A stretch of 59,936 bases of DNA from an uncultured Clostridia bacterium (GTDB lineage: Bacteria; Bacillota; Clostridia; Oscillospirales; Acutalibacteraceae): positions 1 to 59,936 of the forward strand of contig CANQEU010000006.1 in the NCBI GenBank assembly GCA_947595635.1, given 5' to 3'. The first letter of the stretch is position 1, and each line of letters starts with the position of its first letter. The notes under the pieces are model-generated. The model worked only from the letters and a program-made list of their open reading frames with translations. It was not told the origin of the DNA and did not search any database. Below are positions 28,832 to 36,716 of the stretch, one piece after another. The position numbers and the translations under genes were made by a program.

Positions 28832-29368
28832 TCAAGCTGCGAAAATTCTTTTGTCAAGCTTAGTTTTTTCAATCATTTTAACAAGCGGAATGCCGAGTAT
28901 TACGCAGACTGCAAGCTCGCCGAGAGCAACGCATCCTGCCTGTGTGAGAAAGCTTATGAAGTTGAAATCGCCCTCAATAAAGAAGAACTCGATTTCCCAG
29001 CCGACAATAACCCCGTTAAAGATTGCCGGCATTAACACTGACCATATGGGAATTGAAAAAATCCGAGCGTTTCTAAGCAAATAGATTGCAGCGGCTGCAC
29101 CAAGACTTGCCAGTGAACCGAAAATCATATCATACGGCCCCAAAATCGAAACAGAGCTTATATTTGCAAGTATGCAGCCTATTGTAAGTCCGGGAATAGC
29201 GGCAGGCGTAAACAGAGCGAGCATTGTCAGAATTTCCGAAACGCGAAACTGTATAGCCATCGACGCGCTGCCGGGTATAAGAAGATTTTGCGCATATGTA
29301 AGCGCCGCATACAGAGCGGCGATTACCGCCGCCTGCACCAGGTAAAGAGTACCTTTGTTTTTAAGCAT
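28832..29368 (-). CDS. queT: QueT-type ECF transporter S component (queuosine precursor uptake)
   Basis: 178 residues, about five transmembrane helices (for example AAVIAALYAALTYAQNLL, LALFTPAAIPGLTIGCILAN, GCVALGELAVCVILGIPLV). Matches the QueT family, substrate-binding subunits of energy-coupling factor importers. The FRVSEILTMLALF motif is typical. Substrate assignment to a queuosine precursor is strengthened by the preQ1-I riboswitch in its leader. It needs a shared EcfA/A'/T module encoded elsewhere; none is in this window. Confidence 0.92.
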   Translation of the reverse strand: MLKNKGTLYLVQAAVIAALYAALTYAQNLLIPGSASMAIQFRVSEILTMLALFTPAAIPGLTIGCILANISSVSILGPYDMIFGSLASLGAAAAIYLLRNARIFSIPIWSVLMPAIFNGVIVGWEIEFFFIEGDFNFISFLTQAGCVALGELAVCVILGIPLVKMIEKTKLDKRIFAA

Positions 29369-29377
29369 ATTAAATTC

Positions 29378-29417
29378 CTCCGTAGTGTTGTTTTAGATCC
29401 GGATATTGCGACGGATC
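29378..29417 (-). promoter_or_regulatory. PreQ1-I riboswitch (queT leader)
   Basis: Minus strand: stem GATCCG/CGGATC (29417-29396) closing the loop TCGCAATATC, followed by the A-rich tail TAAAACAACACTA that runs into GGAGG. Loop and tail closely match the compact class I preQ1 aptamer of Thermoanaerobacter (loop UCGCAGUAAC, A-rich tail). The tail overlaps the ribosome binding site of queT, so ligand binding would block translation. Confidence 0.87.
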
Positions 29418-29439
29418 ACACCATAACTGTGCAATTAAT

Positions 29440-29468
29440 ATAATATCGCAGCCGGAGGCATTTTGCAA
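29440..29468 (-). promoter_or_regulatory. Promoter of queT
   Basis: Minus strand TTGCAA (29468-29463), 17-bp spacer, TATTAT (29445-29440). The last phage gene ends 8 bases upstream of the -35 box with no terminator between. Confidence 0.8.
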
Positions 29469-29476
29469 TACCTTTA

Positions 29477-29941
29477 TTATCTAAACGATATTATAAGATA
29501 CTGCGCCCCGTTTTCGTTGAAGTTTGCCCTTCGTCCTCCGCTTGCTGATGAGGAATATGAAAGGCTAAGGTTTTTAGAGGTAAGAGAAAGCCCTTCGGTT
29601 CCTCCGTAGCTTGGGGAAACGACGCCTCCGTTTACCGCTACGTTTGAACCCTCTATGACAACCGGCGGATAGTTTTTCTTCTGCACAATAACAAGCTTTG
29701 GGGCAAAGTCGAGCTCAATGGTGGCGGTTTGAGTGCCTGTTCCAAGATACTGCCGGATAACAATAGGGCTTGATACTCTCTGTTTTTCCTCGCTTGTAAG
29801 ATGAATGGCCGTGCTGTTCGTGTGATTAGCTATTGCGCTGTCGATAATATTGTTGTCATACACAAAGTCGGTTCTTGTCGGGTGATCCGTGCCGATCCAT
29901 GAATTAAGCTTTAAATTAGTCGTTTTATTTGTTGATGCCAT
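29477..29941 (-). CDS. Putative short tail fibre / tip protein
   Basis: 154 residues from ATG 29941 (GAGGAGATAAT upstream; the open frame extends further but overlaps the previous gene). Start MASTNKTTNLKLNSWIGTDH and the segment FVYDNNIIDSAIANHTNS resemble the N-termini of clostridial phage tail fibre proteins that attach to the baseplate; the remainder is beta-rich and Ser/Gly-rich. It is short for a fibre and lacks a recognisable receptor-binding tip. Last gene of the cluster. Confidence 0.55.
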   Translation of the reverse strand: MASTNKTTNLKLNSWIGTDHPTRTDFVYDNNIIDSAIANHTNSTAIHLTSEEKQRVSSPIVIRQYLGTGTQTATIELDFAPKLVIVQKKNYPPVVIEGSNVAVNGGVVSPSYGGTEGLSLTSKNLSLSYSSSASGGRRANFNENGAQYLIISFR

Positions 29942-29951
29942 ATTATCTCCT

Positions 29952-30527
29952 CTATTTTTTCTCCATTTTGTCAATGTCGTTCCAAGAATATTTGGCGTTG
30001 TCCATTTGATTCGCCGTTAAGGAAAGCGCTTCAATATCGTTCCATGTAATATTTCCGAAAATTGCGCAAATCTCAAGATGAGCAGGAAACAACTCGTTAA
30101 GCTGCTCCTGTATCCAAGCTTTTTGAACGCTGCTGTATTTTTTTCGGCTAAAATCTACTGTAACGAAAAATTGAGACGGATTTTCTTCTATAGTGTAATC
30201 TGTAATTCCAAGTGAGCCTATTACCTCGTTTATCCCTGATGCGGTAAAGCTTTTGGTGCTGAGCATAAGCCTTTTCTTTATTATCTCCCGCCTTTTTTCT
30301 GTGCGTTCACCGCTGTTTACCGCGCCGAGTATATCCTCCCATACAGAAAGCCCCAAATCCTCGGCTGTTGATATAAAAGCCTCCTTAATGACCTCGTCAA
30401 TGTCATCATCGAGGCTGTCTATTCCGCAGGAATAGCTTAAAAGCTCGCTGCTTAAGGCCTTGCCGGGCGATATTCTGTAAAGACCTGTCGGGATAAGCTT
30501 TTTTGTCATACTCTCATATGCCTTCAT
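29952..30527 (-). CDS. Phage baseplate / tail protein, YmfQ (DUF2313) family
   Basis: 191 residues. Matches the XkdU/YmfQ-type protein that follows baseplate J in Mu- and PBSX-like phages: LIPTGLYRISPGKALSSEL, a helical middle and the duplicated WNDIEALSLTANQMD / YSWNDIDKM end. Probably the equivalent of P2 gpI, a wedge partner linking fibres. Overlaps the gpJ-like gene by 4 bases (ATGA). Confidence 0.82.
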   Translation of the reverse strand: MKAYESMTKKLIPTGLYRISPGKALSSELLSYSCGIDSLDDDIDEVIKEAFISTAEDLGLSVWEDILGAVNSGERTEKRREIIKKRLMLSTKSFTASGINEVIGSLGITDYTIEENPSQFFVTVDFSRKKYSSVQKAWIQEQLNELFPAHLEICAIFGNITWNDIEALSLTANQMDNAKYSWNDIDKMEKK

Positions 30528-31600
30528 GTGCTGCTCTCACCTCTGTATATGTTAATATTGCCCGGAATGATAAGCTGTGACGCATTGGGGGTATAGTTGC
30601 ATGAGGAGTCCAAGGTATACAGAAAGGAGTCAACTCCGTTCGTTTTTGCAATTGCGCTTCCAAGCTTTGACGCGAACAGACCCTCGCCGACCTGAAGCGT
30701 TGAATAATAGGCAAGTATATTGTTTAAAACGTCCTGCTTTACCTTTTCATAGTCATATCCGCTTTTTGCCGCAAGATAGAAGCTTACGCCAACCCTTGCC
30801 GTTGTTGCGGACTCAACAAGAACATCAACATTGAGCTCTCGCTGTGAATTTATAAGCTCCTGAACCTGTGTAACGAGGCTGCTGTTAAGCGTTGTGCCCT
30901 GACCCGCTATGTATATGTTTATTGTTCCGTTTCCTCTTACTCTCGGAGCTACGCTTGCGGAGAATACCCCGTCAACGCTCTCGGCAAGACGCTTGTAATA
31001 AGCCTTGTTTGTGCCTGTTGACGGCGTTTTTATATCGTCAAGTATTCTTTTTCGAAGAGAATCGTCGGACTCAATATCGGAGCCGCCGATGAATTCGGAC
31101 GGATTTGTTACCCTAAGTAAGGAGTTTATTGATTTGGTTATTACCGTAATATAATTTGTATCGGCGTTTCCGGCGCTTCCGCTTTCTACGGCGGTCGCGG
31201 TTACGGTCGTCGATAAGCTGCCGGCATCTATTACCGCTTCGGTATCGGTTACGAAGTAAACGGGATTTTTACCTGCCGTAGAGCAGGTTGTGTGGGCAGG
31301 GATAACCATTCTTCCGCTGCCGGCTTCGGGAAGAGAAAACCTCAATACGCCCGAAGCCTTTGTCGGCTTTTTTCTGGAAAGGCCCCTCATTTCCGCATGA
31401 TAATCAAGCTGTTCTTTCGTTGCGGTCTGAGGGAAAATTTGGTTTTTTATCCACTCTACAGAGCTTTGAAGATTGAAAAGCTCGCCGGCAAGCAGCTTTA
31501 TCCTTATTGAAATATCCGACGCGTCGTGACAATCGCACCCTGTCAGCTCCTTGTATTTTTCAAACATTCTTTTCTCAATTTCACTGTAGCTTTCAATCAT
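30524..31600 (-). CDS. Baseplate J-like wedge protein
   Basis: 358 residues, PBSX XkdT / P2 gpJ family, full length. Recognised by SYSEIEKRMFEKYKELTGCD, the RGLSRKKPTKASGVLRF beta region, GGSDIESDDSLRKRIL and the VDVLVESATTARVGVSFYLA C-terminal part. Forms the baseplate wedge of contractile tails. Overlaps both neighbours by 4 bases. Confidence 0.93.
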   Translation of the reverse strand: MIESYSEIEKRMFEKYKELTGCDCHDASDISIRIKLLAGELFNLQSSVEWIKNQIFPQTATKEQLDYHAEMRGLSRKKPTKASGVLRFSLPEAGSGRMVIPAHTTCSTAGKNPVYFVTDTEAVIDAGSLSTTVTATAVESGSAGNADTNYITVITKSINSLLRVTNPSEFIGGSDIESDDSLRKRILDDIKTPSTGTNKAYYKRLAESVDGVFSASVAPRVRGNGTINIYIAGQGTTLNSSLVTQVQELINSQRELNVDVLVESATTARVGVSFYLAAKSGYDYEKVKQDVLNNILAYYSTLQVGEGLFASKLGSAIAKTNGVDSFLYTLDSSCNYTPNASQLIIPGNINIYRGESST

Positions 31601-31941
31601 ATTATCACCTCCACGCTTCCGCTTTCGCCTCTGAGAGATATATCAAACGATATTTTTATTTTTTCATCGACTGTGACGCTTGCGCGCAAATTGCTAAGAG
31701 CCGCCTGCGGAATATCCGCAATCGCCTCTCTTGCAAGGAGCTCGGCACGGCTGTGCAGGGCGTCCTCGGCTTGATGAACATCTCCCGGCTCACAGCCGAG
31801 ATTTCGTGAGTATATAAAGCTTCCTCGCTTTACTTTAAGGCTGATATATACCCTTTGCAAAAGCTCTGCAAGTCCGGTTATTGAATAGGGCATTCCTCTG
31901 CTGTCAAGGGTAAATTCTCCGTTATAAACAGCGGTGTCCAT
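31597..31941 (-). CDS. Baseplate wedge protein, gp25/gpW-like (XkdS type)
   Basis: 114 residues. Features of the gp25-like lysozyme-related family: GMPYSITGLAELLQRVYISL, RGSFIYSRNLGC, and the C-terminal beta strands with KIKISFDISLRG. In contractile tails this protein connects the sheath and the wedge. Overlaps the previous gene by one base. Confidence 0.75.
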   Translation of the reverse strand: MDTAVYNGEFTLDSRGMPYSITGLAELLQRVYISLKVKRGSFIYSRNLGCEPGDVHQAEDALHSRAELLAREAIADIPQAALSNLRASVTVDEKIKISFDISLRGESGSVEVII

Positions 31942-32279
31942 TATGCTATCACCTTTCCGTTTGCAACTATAGTGCCGTCGTTTTTAAGAATAAGCATTGC
32001 TCCGCCGGCAGAATACAGCATGATCTCTCCGGGCGACAGCTCCTTGCAGTCCTGCATGAGTATGCCGAGCGCCACACTGCCGTCCGATACGGGCATTACT
32101 ATCGCCTGAGTCCCGTCCGGCGGAACACAGGCTATGCCAAACGGCGCAACGCTGGGAAGCTCTCCGTGCAGCTTAGTGCCCAATGCGTCTATTGCACTGC
32201 CGGAGGACGACGTAACGGTGGCGTCCTCGGCGCTTCTTTGCCGCCGTGTTTGTTCTTCAATGCTTCTTGTCAGCCACAT
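31941..32279 (-). CDS. Baseplate spike-like protein (gpV/gp45 type)
   Basis: 112 residues from ATG 32279 (GGGAG upstream). OB-fold-like middle (GIACVPPDGTQAIVMPVSDG) and a C-terminal beta-helical start (EIMLYSAGGAMLILKNDGTI) typical of short spike proteins such as Mu gp45 or PBSX XkdR-like. No metal-binding HxH tip is visible. Longer upstream frame overlaps the hub gene and is rejected. Confidence 0.65.
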   Translation of the reverse strand: MWLTRSIEEQTRRQRSAEDATVTSSSGSAIDALGTKLHGELPSVAPFGIACVPPDGTQAIVMPVSDGSVALGILMQDCKELSPGEIMLYSAGGAMLILKNDGTIVANGKVIA

Positions 32280-32287
32280 AATAATTT

Positions 32288-33217
32288 TTAACTCCCTTCT
32301 ATTTCGCCCGTGGCGGTTATTACGGTGCCGAATCCGTTTTTTGTAAGTGTATGTCTTATTTTTGTGCATTTTAATCCGCTGTGGATTGCTCCGTTTTCAA
32401 GCTTTATTGCCGCCTTGTCGTACAAAGAGCAATGCAGAAATTCAGGGATTTCTATTTTTACTTCAAGGCTTTTCTCGTTGCTCTGCGAGATTATTCTGTC
32501 GCAATAAGCTATGTCCTGTGTCGAATCGGCGTACCGTGTTCTGATTATTCCGTATTTTTCGGCAAGAGGATTTTTTATTTCAACACTGTAGTCATCCTGA
32601 AGCTGCGGCTTTGAGTAAACGGAGGAAATAAGCCTGTAGTATTTTCTGCCGACCTGTGACCGAGTGTATTTTATTCCGTCGGTATTGCTGAAATAAAGCT
32701 CTTTCGGCTCTTTTGCGGAAAACAAAACGACGTTGCCGTTTTTATCTACATATGGTTCGTTTGAATAGCAAAGCGAGCAAAAGTTTTTTATTACCTGCCA
32801 GCGTGAGATTCCCTTGTAGATGCTGATATCCGTATATTCTCCGTTATCCTCGCAAATGCACCCGATGCCAAGCGGCGCTATAAGCTCACGGTTTATAAGC
32901 GAAGCGTTCGCGTTTTTATAGTCGGCGGCTTTTGCCTCGTTATCAAGCAAGGCGGCAGCCGTACTTCTGGCATAAATCATAATTTCCGCGCCGCTGTTGT
33001 CAAGCGTGTGTCTGAGCTCGTCGATTATACCGGTAAATTCAAGAACACCGTCAACCGAAAGCTCAATTTTTGACGAATTGCATTTCGGAAAATTCCGTGC
33101 CGAAAAATGAAGCGTTATGTCATCGGCTGCGCCTGCCTCACGGTTTATTACAAATGACAAAGGCGTGGGCAAGGCGATTTTTTCGCCTTTTGTATTTAAT
33201 AAACAAACGCTCAGCAT
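32288..33217 (-). CDS. Baseplate hub protein (XkdQ / gpD-like)
   Basis: 309 residues. Order of segments fits the gp27/gpD-type hub: an N-terminal beta barrel (DITLHFSARNFPKCNSSKIEL), an all-round tube-like half (GISRWQVIKNFCSLCYSNEP) and a C-terminal barrel ending GTVITATGEIEGS. It would carry the spike encoded next. Overlaps the LysM gene by 7 bases. Confidence 0.78.
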   Translation of the reverse strand: MLSVCLLNTKGEKIALPTPLSFVINREAGAADDITLHFSARNFPKCNSSKIELSVDGVLEFTGIIDELRHTLDNSGAEIMIYARSTAAALLDNEAKAADYKNANASLINRELIAPLGIGCICEDNGEYTDISIYKGISRWQVIKNFCSLCYSNEPYVDKNGNVVLFSAKEPKELYFSNTDGIKYTRSQVGRKYYRLISSVYSKPQLQDDYSVEIKNPLAEKYGIIRTRYADSTQDIAYCDRIISQSNEKSLEVKIEIPEFLHCSLYDKAAIKLENGAIHSGLKCTKIRHTLTKNGFGTVITATGEIEGS

Positions 33218-33732
33218 AGCTTTATCACCCAGCCCTTTTTCAATTCATCCGGCCTTTTGACAAAGGTATTAAGCGCAAGCAGGGCTTCAACGGGAATATT
33301 GTATTTATAGCTTATATCCCACAGCGTTTCCTCACCATCGGCTGTAACGCTCAACGGCAATGTGTCGTCCGTTGCGGCTTTAGACGTCGAACAGGTGAAT
33401 ACAAAGCTTATTTCAATTACTCCGTCCTCGGCGCCGATCGTGTAATCAAGGCTTGTCAGCACCGCTCTTACAGATGGAAAGGGTGAAATTGAGAGGAGCC
33501 TTTCATTGCCGTCAAGGCACTCAAGAAGCGAAAGCAACTTGTAAAAACGGTTGTCGCCTGTTATTTTGCCGTTTCCGCTTATGACGGTGTTGTCTGTAAT
33601 AAGCGCGCTGTAATTTGAGCATTGATACGGATAAATATTCTTTACGCCGTTTAGCTTATTTGAAAAGGAGATGCTTTTCGGATTATGCAAAAACGTGTAT
33701 TCGCCAAACTTCATTTCGGTAAAATTTTTCAC
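33211..33732 (-). CDS. LysM-containing tail/baseplate protein (XkdP-like)
   Basis: 173 residues, GTG start overlapping the preceding stop (GTGA). N-terminal part (EYTFLHNPKSISFSNKLN, GVIEISFVF) resembles the beta domain of XkdP and DNA-circularisation N-like proteins. C-terminal LysM at about residues 128-172 (GEETLWDISYKYNIPVEALL ... GWVIKL). In PBSX the equivalent sits between the tape measure and the hub; here there is no tape measure upstream. Confidence 0.78.
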   Translation of the reverse strand: MKNFTEMKFGEYTFLHNPKSISFSNKLNGVKNIYPYQCSNYSALITDNTVISGNGKITGDNRFYKLLSLLECLDGNERLLSISPFPSVRAVLTSLDYTIGAEDGVIEISFVFTCSTSKAATDDTLPLSVTADGEETLWDISYKYNIPVEALLALNTFVKRPDELKKGWVIKLC

Positions 33733-33860
33733 GGCTTTGCCTCCGTTTCCCTGAAGCCCGAATAACGCCGACTGTCACGTTCAAGGACTTCGCTGATTAT
33801 TTCGGCAAGCTCGCTTTCATCCGCGCTTATATTGTCTGTGCTTGCTGTACTTTGATTCAT
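33729..33860 (-). CDS. 43-residue acidic protein within the phage cluster
   Basis: Fills the only gap in the cluster and overlaps both neighbours by four bases (ATGA with the upstream stop, GTGA with the downstream start), which strongly supports translation. Composition is polar and acidic, with one predicted helix (SELAEIISEVLERDSRRYS). No family recognised. Its place corresponds to where tail chaperones and the tape measure stand in PBSX-like phages. Confidence 0.7.
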   Translation of the reverse strand: MNQSTASTDNISADESELAEIISEVLERDSRRYSGFRETEAKP

Positions 33861-34606
33861 TGCTGCTCATCCTTTCCTATGATTTTTACACGCTCAAGGC
33901 CCTCTTCGTTTCTTTCATACTCCAAAACAGCGCATTCGCTCAGGACTTTGCCGTGCTTAGATTCACTCTCAAGCGTAAAGGGATGCTCTATGCCCTCAAG
34001 CGTTTTTTGGTTGTCCGTTGTGTATCTTTCAATTACAGCCTCCACTTTTTTACTTCCGCGATAAAAGACTGTAGAGTACGCCTCGCCGTAGCTTTCAACA
34101 CAGCTTTCAAGCGGCACGCTTTTATAAATAATGCTTCTGCATATATAAGGCGAGCCGTTTATTAAAATGTTAACGGCAAGCCCCAAATCGGAATACTGCT
34201 CATTTTGCGAAAGACTGCCGAACTGAAAAACGACCCTTGTTTTATATGCGCGGCAGCTGCTTACAAACTCGCAGCGCCCGGTATTTATCTCTATTGAATA
34301 TGTGCCTTGTGATAAACGCAGAGAATTTGCAAGAGCAAGGGCGCAGTCGGAGCAATGTGTTCCGCCAAGAGAAGCCGGAGTATAAATATCGGCAAACAGG
34401 CTCAGCTGAGAGCCTGCTTGTCTGTTTGTTTCACCGTTTACAATGCTTTTTGTCTGAGCGCTGAGTACTCCAACGGCGCATATTGCCTGTTTAACGGGAT
34501 TATCTGCGCCTTCGGGCGGAAAAGCGTCTGTAATTCGGCATCCGCTCAGCTTTTCGCATTCCAAAACGGAGCGCTTGATAATCTCTGCTGCATTTTTATA
34601 TTCCAT
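33857..34606 (-). CDS. Putative tail-terminator / neck protein with unknown C-terminal domain
   Basis: 249 residues from ATG 34606, which overlaps the previous TGA (TGATG). The first 125 residues (SLFADIYTPASLGGTHCSDC ... TYSIEINTGRCEF) look like a tail-terminator/completion protein. The last 120 residues (AYSTVFYRGSKKVEAVIERY, HPFTLESESKHG) are beta-rich and end in a strand pattern LEYERNEEGLERVKIIG. I cannot assign the second half; a tube-like or adaptor fold would explain the absent tail tube gene but is speculation. Confidence 0.55.
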   Translation of the reverse strand: MEYKNAAEIIKRSVLECEKLSGCRITDAFPPEGADNPVKQAICAVGVLSAQTKSIVNGETNRQAGSQLSLFADIYTPASLGGTHCSDCALALANSLRLSQGTYSIEINTGRCEFVSSCRAYKTRVVFQFGSLSQNEQYSDLGLAVNILINGSPYICRSIIYKSVPLESCVESYGEAYSTVFYRGSKKVEAVIERYTTDNQKTLEGIEHPFTLESESKHGKVLSECAVLEYERNEEGLERVKIIGKDEQQ

Positions 34607-34959
34607 CAAGGCACCTCCGTTTCGCTGTAGCTTCCGAGGATTGCCCAAACGTATATCGGACGGTCGTTAAAATAATATATATCAAACTTTCTTACGCAAA
34701 AACGCCTGCCCATAGAGGCGCATTCTATCACATAATCGTCAAGCGGCTGATTAAGCTCAAGCTCAGGCGGCGCTATCAATAGAGAATGCGAGCCGTCGTA
34801 CATACCCTGCGACAGAGCCGTGCCGTCGAGATATATTTTATTTTTGTATCTCAGCGGCTGTATAAATGCGTTATAGCTTTTGCTTTTATCGCCGTTTGTT
34901 ACATTAATATTACAGCCGTATCTGCGTATGAGGTCTCCGATTATTTTTGAATTATACAT
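34606..34959 (-). CDS. Putative head-closure protein
   Basis: 117 residues from ATG 34959 (GAGGCGGTGTGAT upstream). Small beta-rich protein (AFIQPLRYKNKIYL, SHSLLIAPPELEL, IYVWAILGSYSE) in the head-completion position after the connector. Resembles stopper-type proteins in size and order only. Confidence 0.55.
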   Translation of the reverse strand: MYNSKIIGDLIRRYGCNINVTNGDKSKSYNAFIQPLRYKNKIYLDGTALSQGMYDGSHSLLIAPPELELNQPLDDYVIECASMGRRFCVRKFDIYYFNDRPIYVWAILGSYSETEVP

Positions 34960-34960
34960 A

Positions 34961-35320
34961 TCACACCGCCTCGAATATAAAGGAATCATCTCTTAGCAGA
35001 GGTCTTATCCTTTTAATACATTCGGCAAAATATTCCCTCAAGCCGGCGTTTGCTCCGTTTGCTTCAAGCCGGAGCGAAACATCGCCGGCAGTAAAGGATG
35101 ATACTGCCTCGCCGTTCTTAAGCATAAAATAATTAAGGGCGGCGAGGGCGGCGGCAGCGGTGCAAAAGCCGGCTTCGTTTTCATTTACGGCGTCCTTGCT
35201 TTTTGCGATAGATATTAAATACTCCGATGCGTCATTGCAAAGAAAGCGGTAATTATCGCCATCCTCCGGGGACAGATTGCAAAGGAATAAAAACCGTGAA
35301 AAAATAGTGTCAAGATCCAT
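34961..35320 (-). CDS. Putative head-tail connector (gp6/gp15-like adaptor)
   Basis: 119 residues, mostly helical (FCTAAAALAALNYFMLKNGE), with a beta hairpin insertion (SFTAGDVSLRLEAN). Size, helical content and place directly after the capsid gene match the connector that docks under the portal. Confidence 0.65.
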   Translation of the reverse strand: MDLDTIFSRFLFLCNLSPEDGDNYRFLCNDASEYLISIAKSKDAVNENEAGFCTAAAALAALNYFMLKNGEAVSSFTAGDVSLRLEANGANAGLREYFAECIKRIRPLLRDDSFIFEAV

Positions 35321-35337
35321 CTCCGCCGCCCTCCTTT

Positions 35338-36348
35338 TTAAATAGTCATTACCTTAACCGCATCGGCAAACAGCTTCGCGAAGCCGGAGGTGCAGGTGAT
35401 TGCGGCTCTTTCAAGCTGGTGGTCTATAAGCTTGTCATAATCCGTGATTATATCGCCGGACTGCACCATTTCAAGCGCACAGTTTTTGTCAAGCGCAATA
35501 ATCTTCGACTCGGGGATTGAGGGAACGTGTATAAGAGTTGCGCCCATAGGGGTGATAAGCTTGCCGCTTCCGTGAAAATCAAGACCTGCTCTTGAATCCT
35601 GCATTTCGGGCAGAGCAAGTATTGCCTTTATTGCGGATGTGGAAGCGAGCATTGTGTTAAGCTCATAAGGCGCAAATTCACCCCAAAGCTTTATAAGGTC
35701 GTTGTAGGTGAGCTTGCCGGATGAGGATACGGGTATTACGCTTGCGGCGTTGTTGTTGCCGTCGCCGTTTATAAGAACGTCAACCGCGTCGTTTAACTGC
35801 ATTCTGCCTATGTATGCCCCAATTTGGCGCAGAGTTACTGTGAATACGTCAAGGCGCTGGAAACGCAAAGCCTCATAGGACGCAACAAGCATTCTGCCTC
35901 TTTTGTTCAGCTTAACAAGATTATCCTGAATTTTTACCTTCGTTTCAGGAATGAACGCGCCCTCCGCAACAACCTCAAGGGCGTGGCTGTCGTCAAACGG
36001 GTCCGACACAATGCTGCGGTAGTCAAGACCGTCTATTCTTGTGGTCGTCGCGACAATGTCGTTTATAACATTTCCCTGTTCGGCTCCCGTAAATACGGCT
36101 CGCCTTACATATTCGGGAAAGAGGGCGGCAGAGCTTGAGGTTTGAAAGAATTTTTCAACCATATCGCTGTTTTTGCCCTTTACCTTTATGTCAAAGCGCT
36201 TAAGCTGACGCTGGAAAGCGTCCGTTCCGTCAAGCTCCGTGCCCTTATAGGCTGACGACGGGTCAAGCTCCTCAAGCACCTGTGAAAGATTTTTGCCGCT
36301 TTTTGAGTACATGCTTTTGTCAATTTTGATTGCTTCATAATTAGACAT
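35338..36348 (-). CDS. Major capsid protein, HK97-like fold
   Basis: 336 residues. Segments expected for the fold: N-arm with SSSAALFPEYVRRAVFTGAE, the E-loop region (VAEGAFIPETKVKI), long spine helix, and A-domain (NDLIKLWGEFAPYELNTMLAS, GATLIHVPSIPESKIIALDK). Length normal for PBSX/Mu-type capsids. AGGAG upstream. Reading frame intact. Confidence 0.9.
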   Translation of the reverse strand: MSNYEAIKIDKSMYSKSGKNLSQVLEELDPSSAYKGTELDGTDAFQRQLKRFDIKVKGKNSDMVEKFFQTSSSAALFPEYVRRAVFTGAEQGNVINDIVATTTRIDGLDYRSIVSDPFDDSHALEVVAEGAFIPETKVKIQDNLVKLNKRGRMLVASYEALRFQRLDVFTVTLRQIGAYIGRMQLNDAVDVLINGDGNNNAASVIPVSSSGKLTYNDLIKLWGEFAPYELNTMLASTSAIKAILALPEMQDSRAGLDFHGSGKLITPMGATLIHVPSIPESKIIALDKNCALEMVQSGDIITDYDKLIDHQLERAAITCTSGFAKLFADAVKVMTI

Positions 36349-36360
36349 ATATTCTCCTCC

Positions 36361-36699
36361 TTAAAAAATAAATCTGAGAGTGGAATTTGAGGCGTCCAAA
36401 ACAAGAACCTGCTTTTCGCTTTCGGCGCTGAGCTTCAGCTCTTTATCTCCTGATGCGCCTATTTTTTGATAACCAGCATTCAACGTCCCGTTGTGCGGTA
36501 TTTCCATATATCCGCTTATCTGAACGGCGGCATAGCCGTTTCTTACGTTAAGCACAAGACCTATGGGCGTATCGCCGTCGCCGCACTTTGATACAATGCC
36601 GTTATCGCTAAGCTTAACAAGCTGACCGGGAGCGTTTACATTTGAATTGCACTTAATCGTTATAACCTCTCTGTTAAGTCCTTGGTAATTTGCAGTCAT
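36361..36699 (-). CDS. Putative capsid decoration (cement) protein
   Basis: 112 residues, all beta. NAPGQLVKLSDNGIVSKCGD and PIGLVLNVRNGYAAVQISGY match the DUF2190-like cement proteins encoded next to capsid genes. Stabilises the capsid surface. Confidence 0.65.
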   Translation of the reverse strand: MTANYQGLNREVITIKCNSNVNAPGQLVKLSDNGIVSKCGDGDTPIGLVLNVRNGYAAVQISGYMEIPHNGTLNAGYQKIGASGDKELKLSAESEKQVLVLDASNSTLRFIF

Positions 36700-36716
36700 A
36701 TTATCAACCCTTTCGT

